From contig CAMLDT010000052.1 in the NCBI GenBank assembly GCA_946479075.1, forward strand, positions 1 through 18,013: 18,013 bases of DNA, in the 5' to 3' direction. Origin of the DNA: an uncultured Polaromonas sp. Lineage in GTDB: Bacteria; Pseudomonadota; Gammaproteobacteria; Burkholderiales; Burkholderiaceae. Below, piece after piece: positions 1 through 9,785 of the stretch; the first letter of the stretch is position 1, and every line of letters begins with the position of its first letter. The position numbers were made by a program, and so were the translations under genes. The notes below the pieces were generated by a model. That model saw only the letters and a program-made list of their open reading frames with translations, was not told the DNA's origin and ran no database searches.

Positions 1-1603
<1,603 letters not shown>

Positions 1604-1660
1604 CGGATTTGTCTCCTGAGTGGCGGCCCTGCGGCTGCCATTTTTTGTAAGGGGTCTGCG

Positions 1661-1666
1661 ATTGTA
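1661..1666 (-). promoter_or_regulatory. Possible -10 box (TACAAT) upstream of maeB
   Basis: On the minus strand TACAAT matches the sigma-70 -10 consensus in 5 of 6 positions and lies about 58 bases before the maeB ATG. No convincing -35 hexamer stands 16-18 bases further upstream, so this is tentative. The rest of the 1604-1803 gap shows only the maeB ribosome binding site and a small hairpin at 1746-1763. Confidence 0.35.
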
Positions 1667-1745
1667 GGCCGTTGCATGGGAAAACCCTAGTACGTGGATT
1701 TACGCAAACAGGTGCAGCCGCTTTGACTTTTTGGCAAAAGCGAAC

Positions 1746-1763
1746 GCCTCAAAGGAGGCTTTT
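1746..1763 (-). terminator. Weak hairpin between pepP and maeB, possible terminator
   Basis: GCCTC-AAAG-GAGGC forms a 5-bp stem with a 4-base loop, 45 bases downstream of the pepP stop. Four T follow on the plus strand, but no clean U-run follows in the direction of pepP transcription. It may slow transcription leaving pepP, or may have no function. Confidence 0.3.
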
Positions 1764-1803
1764 CGGCAGCCGCAAGCGCAGAAACAACCGCTGGCGGTCG
1801 CGC

Positions 1804-3186
1804 CTATCCCGCCATCAAGGCCTCAATCTCATCAGTCTTCACCGGCACGCCGCGCGTGAGCAACTCGCAGCCCTTGGTCGTGACCAGTGCGTCGTCCTCG
1901 ATGCGGATGCCGATGTTCCAGAACTCCTTGGGCACGCCTTTGGCCGGGCGCACATAGATCCCCGGCTCGATGGTGGTCACCATGCCGGGCCGCAGGATGC
2001 GGGACGGTTTGCGCATCACGCTCTGGCCCAATGCGTCTTTTTCCTCACGCGGCTTGCTGCCGGGTTCGGTGTAGTCGCCGCAGTCGTGCACGTCCATGCC
2101 CATCCAGTGGCCGGTGCGGTGCATGTAGAACTGCCGGTAAGCGCCGGAGTCGATCACATCGTCCACCTTGCCGTGTTTCTTTTTGTCGAGCAGGCCGGTG
2201 TCCAGCATGCCTTGCGCCAGCACGCGGGTGGCGGCGTCGTGCGGGTCCATGAAACGTTTGCCGGGCCGGGTGACCTGGATGGCGGCGTCCTGCGCGGCGA
2301 GAACGATGTCGTACAGGGTGCGTTGCGCCGGTGTGAACCTGCCGCTGGCCGGGAAGGTGCGTGTGATGTCGCTGGCGTAACCGTCGAGTTCGCAGCCAGC
2401 GTCGATCAGGCACAGGTCGCCGTCTTTCAGCTCGGCATCGCCGGCGCGGTAGTGCAGCACACAGGCGTTGGCGCCGGCGGCGACGATGCTGGTGTAGGCC
2501 GGCCACTGCGAGCCGTGGCGGCGGAACTCGTGCAGCAGTTCCGCTTCAAGGTGGTACTCGCGCAGCCCGCCCTTGACCGGGCTGCGCAGCATGGCGGCCG
2601 AGGTCTGCATGGCGCGCACGTGGGCGCCGGCCGAGATTTTTCCGGCGCGCCTGAGGATGGCGATCTCATGCGCGTCCTTGAACAAACGCATTTCATCGAG
2701 CACACCGCACAGGTCGTGCTGGCTTTGCGGACATTCGGCGCCAAAGCGGATACGCGCGCGCACCTTGCCCAACCAGCCATCGACCTGGGTTTCCAGCCCG
2801 GCATGGGTGGCGAACGGGTACCAGACGGCTTTCTGGTTCTGCAGCAGCAGCGCCATTTTTTCTTCCAGCGTGTCGATGCTGAAGGCGGCGTCCACACCGA
2901 GCGCCCCCGGGGCGGCCTTGGGGCCAAGGCGAATGCCGTCCCAGATTTCGCGCTCCAGGTCTTTGGGCCGGCAGAACAACGTGCTGCGGCCGCTGGCATC
3001 AATCACCAGCCAGGCCCCCGGCTCGCTAAAACCGGTGAGGTAATAGAAATAGCTGTCGTGCCGGTAGGCAAAGTCGCTGTCGCGGTTGCGCGCCAGCTCG
3101 GGCGCCGTCGGCAGCAGGGCGATGCCGCCACCGGCGGCTTTCAGGGCGCGCGCCACAGCGGTGCGCCGTTTGTCGTAAATGGTCAT
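1804..3186 (-). CDS. pepP: Xaa-Pro aminopeptidase (aminopeptidase P, M24B family)
   Basis: Removes N-terminal residues that precede proline; a cytoplasmic di-metal (usually manganese) enzyme. The 460 residues match PepP in length. The N-terminal AMP_N domain (about 1-135) has the typical YRHDSYFYYLTGF stretch. The C-terminal pita-bread domain (about 175-455) carries all five expected metal ligands: D262 and D273 (LIDAGCE and YASDITRTF), H360 (TGHWMGMDVHD), E407 (TTIEPGIYV) and E430 (GIRIEDD), plus the supporting histidines H245 and H367. The ATG lies 10 bases after the stop of the upstream murU-like gene and has no clear Shine-Dalgarno sequence of its own, so it is probably co-transcribed and perhaps translationally coupled. 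Nothing looks damaged. Confidence 0.96.
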   Translation of the reverse strand: MTIYDKRRTAVARALKAAGGGIALLPTAPELARNRDSDFAYRHDSYFYYLTGFSEPGAWLVIDASGRSTLFCRPKDLEREIWDGIRLGPKAAPGALGVDAAFSIDTLEEKMALLLQNQKAVWYPFATHAGLETQVDGWLGKVRARIRFGAECPQSQHDLCGVLDEMRLFKDAHEIAILRRAGKISAGAHVRAMQTSAAMLRSPVKGGLREYHLEAELLHEFRRHGSQWPAYTSIVAAGANACVLHYRAGDAELKDGDLCLIDAGCELDGYASDITRTFPASGRFTPAQRTLYDIVLAAQDAAIQVTRPGKRFMDPHDAATRVLAQGMLDTGLLDKKKHGKVDDVIDSGAYRQFYMHRTGHWMGMDVHDCGDYTEPGSKPREEKDALGQSVMRKPSRILRPGMVTTIEPGIYVRPAKGVPKEFWNIGIRIEDDALVTTKGCELLTRGVPVKTDEIEALMAG

Positions 3187-3196
3187 GAGGGGTGTT

Positions 3197-3889
3197 TCAG
3201 CGAGGGGTGTTCAATTCGGCCAGCCGCTCGGGCGTGCCCACGTCGGTCCATGGACCTGAATATAGCGCCGCCGTCACCTGGCCGTCCTGCATGGCCTGAC
3301 GCAGCAGCGGTGCCAGCGCGGCTTTCTGCCCGGCGGGCGTGTCCCTGAACAGCGCCGGGTGATACAGGCCTGCGGTGCTGTAGGTGAACTGCTGCGCAGC
3401 GCGCGAGAGCGCCAGACCGTCAGGGTGGATGCCGAAATCCCCCTGCGGGTTGTGCGGCGGATTCGGCACCAGATAGATATGCGCCAGCGCGCTGGACGCT
3501 GCAAACCGGTGCGCGTCCGACCCCGGAAAGCTGAATTCCGGCATGAAAACATCGCCCGCGACCAGCCAGAACGGCGCATCCTGCAGCAGCGGCAAGGCCG
3601 TGGCGATGCCGCCGGCAGTTTCGAGTGCCCCGCCGAACTGCGCGCCTTCGTGCGAGTAACGGATGCGCAGACCGAAGGCGCTGCCATTGCCCAGCGCAGC
3701 CGGAAACTGCGCTTCCAGCCAGGCCGTGTTGATGACCACGTCGGTCACGCCCGCGGCGGCGAGTTTTTCCAGGTGCCAGACGATCAGCGGCTTGCCCTGC
3801 ACCTGCAGCAGCGGTTTGGGGGTGGTGTCGGTCAGCGGGCGCATGCGTTCGCCGCGGCCAGCGGCCAGGATCAGGGCTTGGGTGCTCAT
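3197..3889 (-). CDS. murU: Nucleotidyltransferase of the MurU type (N-acetylmuramate-1-phosphate uridylyltransferase)
   Basis: Transfers a nucleotide onto a sugar 1-phosphate; MurU makes UDP-MurNAc from MurNAc-1-phosphate in cell-wall recycling, bypassing fosfomycin-sensitive MurA. At 230 residues it matches MurU in length, whereas glucose-1-phosphate thymidylyltransferases are longer. The N-terminal signature AAGRGERMRPLTDTTPKPLL (residues 9-28) holds the pyrophosphorylase glycine loop and lysine 25. GALETAGGI (about 87-95) and the metal-binding AGDVFM with D113 follow. In Pseudomonas and many betaproteobacteria murU lies next to amgK, the kinase that supplies its substrate; here only pepP is adjacent. 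The general class is certain; the MurNAc substrate is inferred from length and signature. The start has no visible Shine-Dalgarno sequence. Confidence 0.85.
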   Translation of the reverse strand: MSTQALILAAGRGERMRPLTDTTPKPLLQVQGKPLIVWHLEKLAAAGVTDVVINTAWLEAQFPAALGNGSAFGLRIRYSHEGAQFGGALETAGGIATALPLLQDAPFWLVAGDVFMPEFSFPGSDAHRFAASSALAHIYLVPNPPHNPQGDFGIHPDGLALSRAAQQFTYSTAGLYHPALFRDTPAGQKAALAPLLRQAMQDGQVTAALYSGPWTDVGTPERLAELNTPR

Positions 3890-3898
3890 GGTGGGTGG

Positions 3899-3904
3899 AT
3901 TATC
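3899..3904 (-). promoter_or_regulatory. Candidate -10 (GATAAT) very close to the murU start
   Basis: On the minus strand GGTGATAATCC gives GATAAT, 5 of 6 consensus positions and preceded by TG. It ends 9 bases before the murU ATG, so transcription would start within about 3 bases of the start codon, giving a nearly leaderless mRNA. That would fit the missing Shine-Dalgarno sequence. The -35 position would fall in the neighbouring repeat (3917-3975) and has no recognisable hexamer. Confidence 0.25.
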
Positions 3905-3916
3905 ACCTTTTATGCA

Positions 3917-3975
3917 TCAAATTGGCCTCCAGCCCTTATCTGACGGTCGCAAGCAGCTATTGAATTCATAGCGAA
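3917..3975 (+). repeat. Dispersed two-hairpin intergenic repeat, copy 1 (between murU and tkt)
   Basis: One of three related copies (others at 12491-12549 and 16210-16268). From the first AGCCC to the final TAGC all three have the same length, with the shared order AGCCC-N6-GACGG, then CGCAA.CAGCTA, N9, TAGC. The second hairpin is intact here: GCTAT (3956-3960), loop TGAATTC, ATAGC (3968-3972). The first hairpin has one mismatch (GCCC against GGTC). There is no U-run, so it is unlikely to be an intrinsic terminator. It sits between two divergent genes, upstream of both. I recall similar short repeats between genes of other Comamonadaceae, but cannot name a family. Confidence 0.8.
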
Positions 3976-3997
3976 TGAGAAGCGCCCGTCCAGCACC

Positions 3998-4036
3998 GGC
4001 GGCCTGGCCGCCCCGCCGGGGCGCATCCCGTAAAAT
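3998..4036 (+). promoter_or_regulatory. Probable tkt promoter: -10 TAAAAT with a GC-rich dyad at the -35 position
   Basis: TAAAAT at 4031-4036 matches the -10 consensus in 5 of 6 positions and lies about 91 bases before the tkt ATG. The -35 position (about 4008-4013) has no consensus hexamer; it lies in the dyad GGCGGCC-T-GGCCGCC (3998-4012), overlapped by CCCCG-CC-GGGG (4011-4021). The dyad may be an activator site or a structural feature; no known operator was recognised. The remaining leader to 4127 shows nothing else that can be supported. Confidence 0.4.
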
Positions 4037-4127
4037 ATGGGGTTTTCCCGTGTCCGCCAGCGCGCTTCAAGGCCCGCCGGCGACGGGCAATGTCCCACAC
4101 GCCTCATCACCACCTGGATTCCACGCA

Positions 4128-6176
4128 ATGGCAGACACCTCTTCTTCCCTCATGGCCAACTCGATCCGGGCGCTGGCCATGGACGCCGTGCAGCAGGCCA
4201 ACTCCGGCCATCCGGGCGCGCCCATGGGCATGGCCGACATGGCGGTGGCGTTGTGGGGCCGGCATCTCAAGCACAGCCCGCACAACCCGGGCTGGTTCGA
4301 CCGCGACCGCTTCGTGCTGTCCAACGGCCACGGCTCCATGCTGATTTATGCGCTGCTGCACCTGACCGGCTATGACCTGCCGATGAAGGAGCTGAAGAAC
4401 TTCCGCCAGCTGCACAGCAAAACCCCCGGCCACCCCGAATACGGCTACACCGCCGGCGTCGAAACCACCACCGGCCCGTTGGGTCAGGGCATCAGCAATG
4501 CGGTCGGCATGGCGCTGGCTGAGAAGCTGATGGCGGCTGAGTTCAACCAGCCTGGCCACAACATTGTTGACCACCACACCTATGTCTTCATGGGGGACGG
4601 CTGCCTGATGGAAGGCATCAGCCATGAAGCCTGCGCGCTGGCCGGCGCCTGGAAACTCAACAAGCTGATCGCGCTGTACGACGACAACGGTATCTCCATC
4701 GACGGCCAGGTCAGCCCCTGGTTCATCGACAACACCGCTGTGCGTTTTGCCGCCTACGGCTGGAACGTCATCGGTCCGATCGACGGCCACGACGCCGGCG
4801 CGGTGGACCGCGCAATTGCCGACGCCAAAAACAGCGCCGACAAACCGACGCTGATCGTCTGCAAGACCCACATCGGCAAGGGCTCGCCGAACCGTGCCAA
4901 CACGGCCAAGGCCCACGGCGAGCCGCTGGGCGCCGAAGAAATCAAGCTCACGCGCGAAGCGCTGGGCTGGAACCATGCTCCTTTCGAGTTGCCCAGGGAA
5001 TCCTACGAAGCGTGGGACGCCAAGGCCAAAGGCCTGGCGCTGGAAGCCGCCTGGGACGCTAAATTCACCGCCTACAAGGTGGCGCACCCCGAGCTGGCGG
5101 CAGAGTTCACGCGCCGCATGAGGGGCGAGTTGCCGCGCGCGTTCTCGCAGACCGCGGTGGACACCGTTGTCGGCGCTCATACAAAAGCCGAGACCGTGGC
5201 CTCGCGCAAGGCTTCGCAGCTGGCGCTGGAATCCTTCACCGCCGCCCTGCCGGAAATGCTGGGTGGCTCGGCCGACCTGACCGGCTCCAACCTGACCAAC
5301 ACCAAAAGCACGCCGGCCCTGCGTTTCGACCTGGCCGGTGATGTGGTCATGAACGAGACGCCGGAAGGCGGCAAGGTCATCGGCCGCCACATCAACTACG
5401 GCGTGCGCGAGTTCGGCATGGCCGCCATCATGAACGGCATCGCGCTGCACGGCGGCTACATTCCCTACGGCGGCACCTTCCTGACCTTCAGTGACTACAG
5501 CCGCAACGCCATCCGCATGGCCGCGCTGATGAAAATCCGCGTGGTGCATGTGTTCACGCACGACTCCATCGGCCTCGGCGAAGACGGCCCGACCCACCAG
5601 TCCATCGAACACGCGGCCAGCCTGCGCCTGATCCCCAACCTCGACGTCTGGCGTCCGGGCGACACGGCCGAAACCGCCGTCGCCTGGGCCGTGGCGCTGC
5701 AGAACAAGAACAAGCCGACCGCGCTGCTGCTGAGCCGCCAGAACCTGCCTTACGCACCGAAAAACGACCTTGGCGAAATCAGCCGCGGCGCCTACGTGTT
5801 GTCCGAGCCGGCAGAAGTCGGCCTCAACAAAAAGGCCCAGGCGGTGATCATCGCCACCGGCTCTGAAGTGCAGCTGGCGCTCAAGGCGCAGGAGCTGCTG
5901 GCCAGCCACAAGATCGCCGTGCGTGTGGTTTCCATGCCCAGCAACACGACCTTTGACAAACAGACCACGGCCTACAAGTCGCAAGTGCTGCCCGAAGGCA
6001 TTCCGCGCATCGCGGTCGAGATGGGCGTGACCGATGGCTGGTGGAAATACGGTTGCGCGGCGGTGGTCGGCATCGACAGCTACGGCGAGTCGGCGCCTGC
6101 GCCTGTGCTGTTCAAACACTTCGGCTTCACGCCCGAGAACGTGGCCGACACCGTGCGCAAGGTGCTGAAGAAATAA
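4128..6176 (+). CDS. tkt: Transketolase
   Basis: Thiamine-diphosphate enzyme that moves two-carbon ketol units between sugar phosphates in the pentose phosphate pathway (and the Calvin cycle where present). The 682 residues are typical of bacterial Tkt. The pyrimidine/substrate histidines are in [10 protein letters not shown] (H28) and [10 protein letters not shown] (H68). The ThDP motif runs from GDGCLMEG (about 156-163) to DDNG (185-188). In the second half [12 protein letters not shown] holds the cofactor-activating glutamate and [12 protein letters not shown] the phosphate-binding histidine. The frame is open upstream to 3975, but the ATG at 4128 gives the normal N-terminus [19 protein letters not shown]. 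Its Shine-Dalgarno sequence is weak. No terminator lies in the 62 bases before gapA, so the two are probably co-transcribed, linking the pentose phosphate pathway with lower glycolysis. Confidence 0.97.
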   Translation: MADTSSSLMANSIRALAMDAVQQANSGHPGAPMGMADMAVALWGRHLKHSPHNPGWFDRDRFVLSNGHGSMLIYALLHLTGYDLPMKELKNFRQLHSKTPGHPEYGYTAGVETTTGPLGQGISNAVGMALAEKLMAAEFNQPGHNIVDHHTYVFMGDGCLMEGISHEACALAGAWKLNKLIALYDDNGISIDGQVSPWFIDNTAVRFAAYGWNVIGPIDGHDAGAVDRAIADAKNSADKPTLIVCKTHIGKGSPNRANTAKAHGEPLGAEEIKLTREALGWNHAPFELPRESYEAWDAKAKGLALEAAWDAKFTAYKVAHPELAAEFTRRMRGELPRAFSQTAVDTVVGAHTKAETVASRKASQLALESFTAALPEMLGGSADLTGSNLTNTKSTPALRFDLAGDVVMNETPEGGKVIGRHINYGVREFGMAAIMNGIALHGGYIPYGGTFLTFSDYSRNAIRMAALMKIRVVHVFTHDSIGLGEDGPTHQSIEHAASLRLIPNLDVWRPGDTAETAVAWAVALQNKNKPTALLLSRQNLPYAPKNDLGEISRGAYVLSEPAEVGLNKKAQAVIIATGSEVQLALKAQELLASHKIAVRVVSMPSNTTFDKQTTAYKSQVLPEGIPRIAVEMGVTDGWWKYGCAAVVGIDSYGESAPAPVLFKHFGFTPENVADTVRKVLKK

Positions 6177-6235
6177 GACGTTGTTGCGGAGCAGTTCGCA
6201 GCGGCATCCCCGAGTTAACTTTTCAGGAGCAATAG

Positions 6236-7237
<1,002 letters not shown>

Positions 7238-7255
7238 GCGGCAGACGACGCCCCG

Positions 7256-7282
7256 GGAAAAAGCGCCTTCGGGCGCTTTTTT
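7256..7282 (+). terminator. Intrinsic terminator after gapA
   Basis: GCGCC (7263-7267), tetraloop TTCG, GGCGC (7272-7276) and a run of six T (7277-7282), with A residues before the stem extending the pairing. It lies 18 bases after the gapA stop and is the only textbook intrinsic terminator in the window. The A-run before the stem could let it work weakly in the other direction too. Confidence 0.93.
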
Positions 7283-7339
7283 GTTTTCCACCGAAATTTC
7301 ACGGCGACTCCTGCGCACAACAGGCAAACCATCGCTGTA

Positions 7340-7368
7340 TTGACGTGTTCGGGCCGCCCACGTATGGT
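7340..7368 (+). promoter_or_regulatory. Sigma-70-type promoter for the adenylate cyclase gene
   Basis: TTGACG (7340-7345) is separated by exactly 17 bases from TATGGT (7363-7368); the matches are 5 of 6 and 4 of 6. Transcription would start near 7375, just after the gapA terminator region, making the cyclase gene independent of tkt-gapA. No CRP-like site was recognised. Confidence 0.5.
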
Positions 7369-7409
7369 GGCCCGATGCCGCGCCCATGCAGCGCGGCGCA
7401 GGGGGATCG

Positions 7410-8621
7410 ATGGAGGACAAGGCCTTTCGGGCGTGGCTTGCCCAGAAAAGCTGGACGCAGGCGGTGCGCTACAGCCGCACCGTGATCTGGCTCATGCTGC
7501 TGGCTGCCCTGGCATTGAACATACCGCTGGTCGCGCAAGGAACCTTGACCAGCGTGCCTGGCTTCTGGCTCGTCGCGTGGCAGGCGGCGGTGGTACTCAC
7601 CTGCATCGCCATGATGCTCATCGAGAAAATGGCGCCCCGCATTCGGGGCCGCGAAATCCCGCTCTACCTGTTTTGTGGCGTCTTCATGGTGCTCACCACC
7701 TGGGCCGGCGTGCGCGCGCAACTGATCGGCGGCGGCGGGCTCATCGTGTATGCGGCCGGCTCGACCTTTATGGCCGCCGTTATCTGCACGCCGATGATGG
7801 TGCGCCGTCCGATGTACGCGCTCAGCCTGGTGGCGCTGGCCGTACCCGTGTGGCTGCAGAGCGGCGACATCGAAAAAATGTTTGCATCGCTGGTGCTGCC
7901 GTTTTGTGTCGTTGTGCTTTGCATTGAACTCGACCGGTTCACCTATTCCCAGAACCGTGCCCTCTACACCGAGAAAATGCGCGCCGACAGGGTTCTGTAC
8001 AACGTCCTGCCCGTCCGGATTGCGGACGAGCTGAAGGAAACCGGGCAGCTGAAGGCGGTGAAGCACGAGAACATGGGCGTGTTGTTTGCCGATATCGCCG
8101 GCTTCACGAATTTCTCGCGCGCGCTGCCTCCCGATGCACTGGTGCTGGTGCTCAATGACATCTTTTCTTCGTTCGACGCGCTGGTGGACCAACACGCGGT
8201 GGAGAAAATCAAGACCATAGGCGACGCCTACATGGCGGTATCCGATGGGCGGGTCGCAAGCCTGGGCCAGCTGGCGCTGGACATGAACGCTGCCCTGCAG
8301 CGCTACAACCGCATCAACGGCACCCAGTTGGGCATACGCATCGGGATCCATGCCGGCCCCGCGGTGGCCGGCGTCATCGGCCTCAAACGCTTTGTCTACG
8401 ATGTGTGGGGCGACACGGTCAACACGGCCAGCCGCATGGAAAGCACGGGCGCTGCCGGTGCCATCCAGGTGACCGAAGCGGTGTACCGGCAGCTGCGCGA
8501 ACAGTTTGAATTCCGCGCCCGCGAGGCGCCGGCCATGCAGGCCGGCGGCGCACCACGCACCTGGTGGCTGGTCGGGCCGGCGACTGCAGCCGCGCAGCCA
8601 GAAAATCCGGAGGCACCGTGA
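7410..8621 (+). CDS. Membrane-bound class III adenylate cyclase
   Basis: Makes cyclic AMP from ATP at the inner membrane. From the ATG at 7410 it has 403 residues: a hydrophobic N-terminal half with about six membrane segments (about 22-178), a short linker with the cyclase-typical NVLPVRIADELKETG (198-212), then a cyclase domain (about 220-375). All catalytic residues are visible: metal-binding D228 (FADIAGF) and D272 (IGDAYM), adenine-selecting K268 (KIKTIGD) and D331 (YDVWGD), and transition-state N338 and R342 (VNTASRMES). K plus D points to ATP rather than GTP. No HAMP, GAF or CHASE domain is recognisable, so the membrane part may be the sensor. GGGGGA precedes the chosen start closely; an in-frame ATG at 7386 would add 8 residues. 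Confidence 0.93.
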   Translation: MEDKAFRAWLAQKSWTQAVRYSRTVIWLMLLAALALNIPLVAQGTLTSVPGFWLVAWQAAVVLTCIAMMLIEKMAPRIRGREIPLYLFCGVFMVLTTWAGVRAQLIGGGGLIVYAAGSTFMAAVICTPMMVRRPMYALSLVALAVPVWLQSGDIEKMFASLVLPFCVVVLCIELDRFTYSQNRALYTEKMRADRVLYNVLPVRIADELKETGQLKAVKHENMGVLFADIAGFTNFSRALPPDALVLVLNDIFSSFDALVDQHAVEKIKTIGDAYMAVSDGRVASLGQLALDMNAALQRYNRINGTQLGIRIGIHAGPAVAGVIGLKRFVYDVWGDTVNTASRMESTGAAGAIQVTEAVYRQLREQFEFRAREAPAMQAGGAPRTWWLVGPATAAAQPENPEAP

Positions 8622-8725
8622 TGCGGCTCTACCGTGTTGCCGGTTTGCCGCACATCCAGCTTCTGTTCCAGCGCCCGCACGGCGCTGCCTGGGGTGTGCC
8701 CTTGATCGCGTTCAGCGTGCGCTGA
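8621..8725 (+). CDS. Possible small ORF (34 residues) coupled to the cyclase gene
   Basis: An ATG at 8621 overlaps the cyclase stop in the arrangement TGATG, and GGAGG (8609-8613) stands 7 bases before it, an ideal ribosome binding site. The product would start MRLYRVAGLPHIQLLF and ends at TGA 8723-8725, overlapping by 14 bases the 3' end of the convergent TRAP protein gene. It resembles nothing I recognise and has no clear membrane segment. It could be a true small protein, the stub of a longer gene cut off when the neighbouring operon arrived, or chance. Confidence 0.3.
   Translation: MRLYRVAGLPHIQLLFQRPHGAAWGVPLIAFSVR
8669..8687. other. GC-rich hairpin between convergent genes
   Basis: CAGCGCC-CGCAC-GGCGCTG is a perfect 7-bp stem with a 5-base loop between the ends of the cyclase gene and the convergent TRAP protein gene. 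It lacks a U-run on either strand. Position suggests it helps transcript ends or stability, but it also lies inside the small ORF at 8621-8725. Confidence 0.35.
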
Positions 8726-9782
8726 ACACCGCGCCATCGGCCTGCAGCGCATATGGCGCCACGCGCGCCTTGTAGGCCAGCAGGCTGTCGATCACCTTGC
8801 GGGAGTCGGCATCGGCCCTGGCACTTTCGGCCAGTTCGGCGACCGTGGCGGCTTTGAGGGCCTGGACCACAGAGGCAGGCAACTGCTTGAGGGGAATGCC
8901 CTTCGCTTCCAGCGCACGCATCGCGACCGCATTGTGGTCCTGCGCGCGCGCCATTGACCGCAGCGCGGCGGCCTGCGCGCACTGCCGCACGATCTGCTGC
9001 AGGTCTGCCGGCAAGGCCATGAATTTGCGGCGATCAATAAAGGCATGCAGCACCACGTCCGGCTCATGCCAGGGGGCGTAGTAGTGCGGCGCGTATTGGC
9101 CCAGGTTCAGCGTGGCGTCGATGGCCGGGCCAACCACATCGGCCGCGTCAATGCGCCCCTCGGCAAAGGCCGAAACGATCTGGCCCAGCGGCAGGTTGAC
9201 CGGCACCGCACCGGCGCGCGCCAGCACCCGGCCCGGAAAGCCGGCGATGCGGATGCGCACACCCTTGAGGTCGTCGGGCGTCTTCAGCTCCTTGGCAAAC
9301 CAGCCGCCCATCTGCACGGCCGTGTTGCCCGCCGCCAGCGGCAGGATGTTGTGCGGCGCCAGGATGGATTCGAACAGCGCCTGGCCACCGCCCTCATTCA
9401 TCCACGCGTGGTTCTCTATCGCCGTGAGCCCGAAGGGGATGGCGGTGAAAAAATCGATGGCCGGGACGGCGTTGGCGTAGTACTGCGCCGTGGTGTGGCC
9501 GATCTCGAATTTGCCCTCCTTCACCGCCTGCAGCAGCCCGGCCGGTGCGCCGTGTTTTGACGGGTCGATGACCTCGATGGCCAGCCGGCCACCGGATGCG
9601 GCCTGGACGGACGATGCGAAGTCCAGCGCCGATTCATGCAACAGGGGCAGCGCCGTCGGCCACGAGCTGCCCATGCGCCACTGGATGGGCGCAGTCTGCG
9701 CTTTGACGGCGGGTGCCGCCACCAGCGCGGCCACGGGCAGGGACGCGAGCACGCGCCGGCGATTCAGCAAAGTGGCGGTCAT
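8712..9782 (-). CDS. TRAP transporter solute-binding protein, DctP family
   Basis: Periplasmic binding protein of tripartite ATP-independent transporters, which take up organic acids with a sodium gradient. It has 356 residues. The N-terminus has NRRRVLASLPVAALVAAPAVKA, given here only as its parts: a twin-arginine-like NRRRVLAS followed by a hydrophobic stretch ending in AVKAQ, so export by Tat or Sec is expected with cleavage near residue 28. The mature start QWRMGSSWP, the KFEIGHTTAQYYAN region and KGVRIRIAGFPGRVLARAGA with NLPLGQIVSAFAEGRIDA (the conserved carboxylate-binding arginine region) are typical of the 2-oxo acid and lactate binding branch. It starts 3 bases after the Bug gene stop, so the two are translationally linked. 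No DctQ or DctM membrane gene is nearby. The ligand is unknown; a carboxylic acid is likely. Confidence 0.9.
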   Translation of the reverse strand: MTATLLNRRRVLASLPVAALVAAPAVKAQTAPIQWRMGSSWPTALPLLHESALDFASSVQAASGGRLAIEVIDPSKHGAPAGLLQAVKEGKFEIGHTTAQYYANAVPAIDFFTAIPFGLTAIENHAWMNEGGGQALFESILAPHNILPLAAGNTAVQMGGWFAKELKTPDDLKGVRIRIAGFPGRVLARAGAVPVNLPLGQIVSAFAEGRIDAADVVGPAIDATLNLGQYAPHYYAPWHEPDVVLHAFIDRRKFMALPADLQQIVRQCAQAAALRSMARAQDHNAVAMRALEAKGIPLKQLPASVVQALKAATVAELAESARADADSRKVIDSLLAYKARVAPYALQADGAVFSAR

Positions 9783-9785
9783 GTT

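Noticed and set aside
1672..3348. 558-codon plus-strand open frame opposite pepP
   Set aside because: Antisense shadow of pepP, which has all five metal ligands; the product has no recognisable motif.
4107..6119. 670-codon open frame antisense to tkt
   Set aside because: It mirrors the tkt frame in high-GC DNA, has low-complexity Arg/Gly/His/Val content and no domain; tkt on the other strand has all catalytic motifs.
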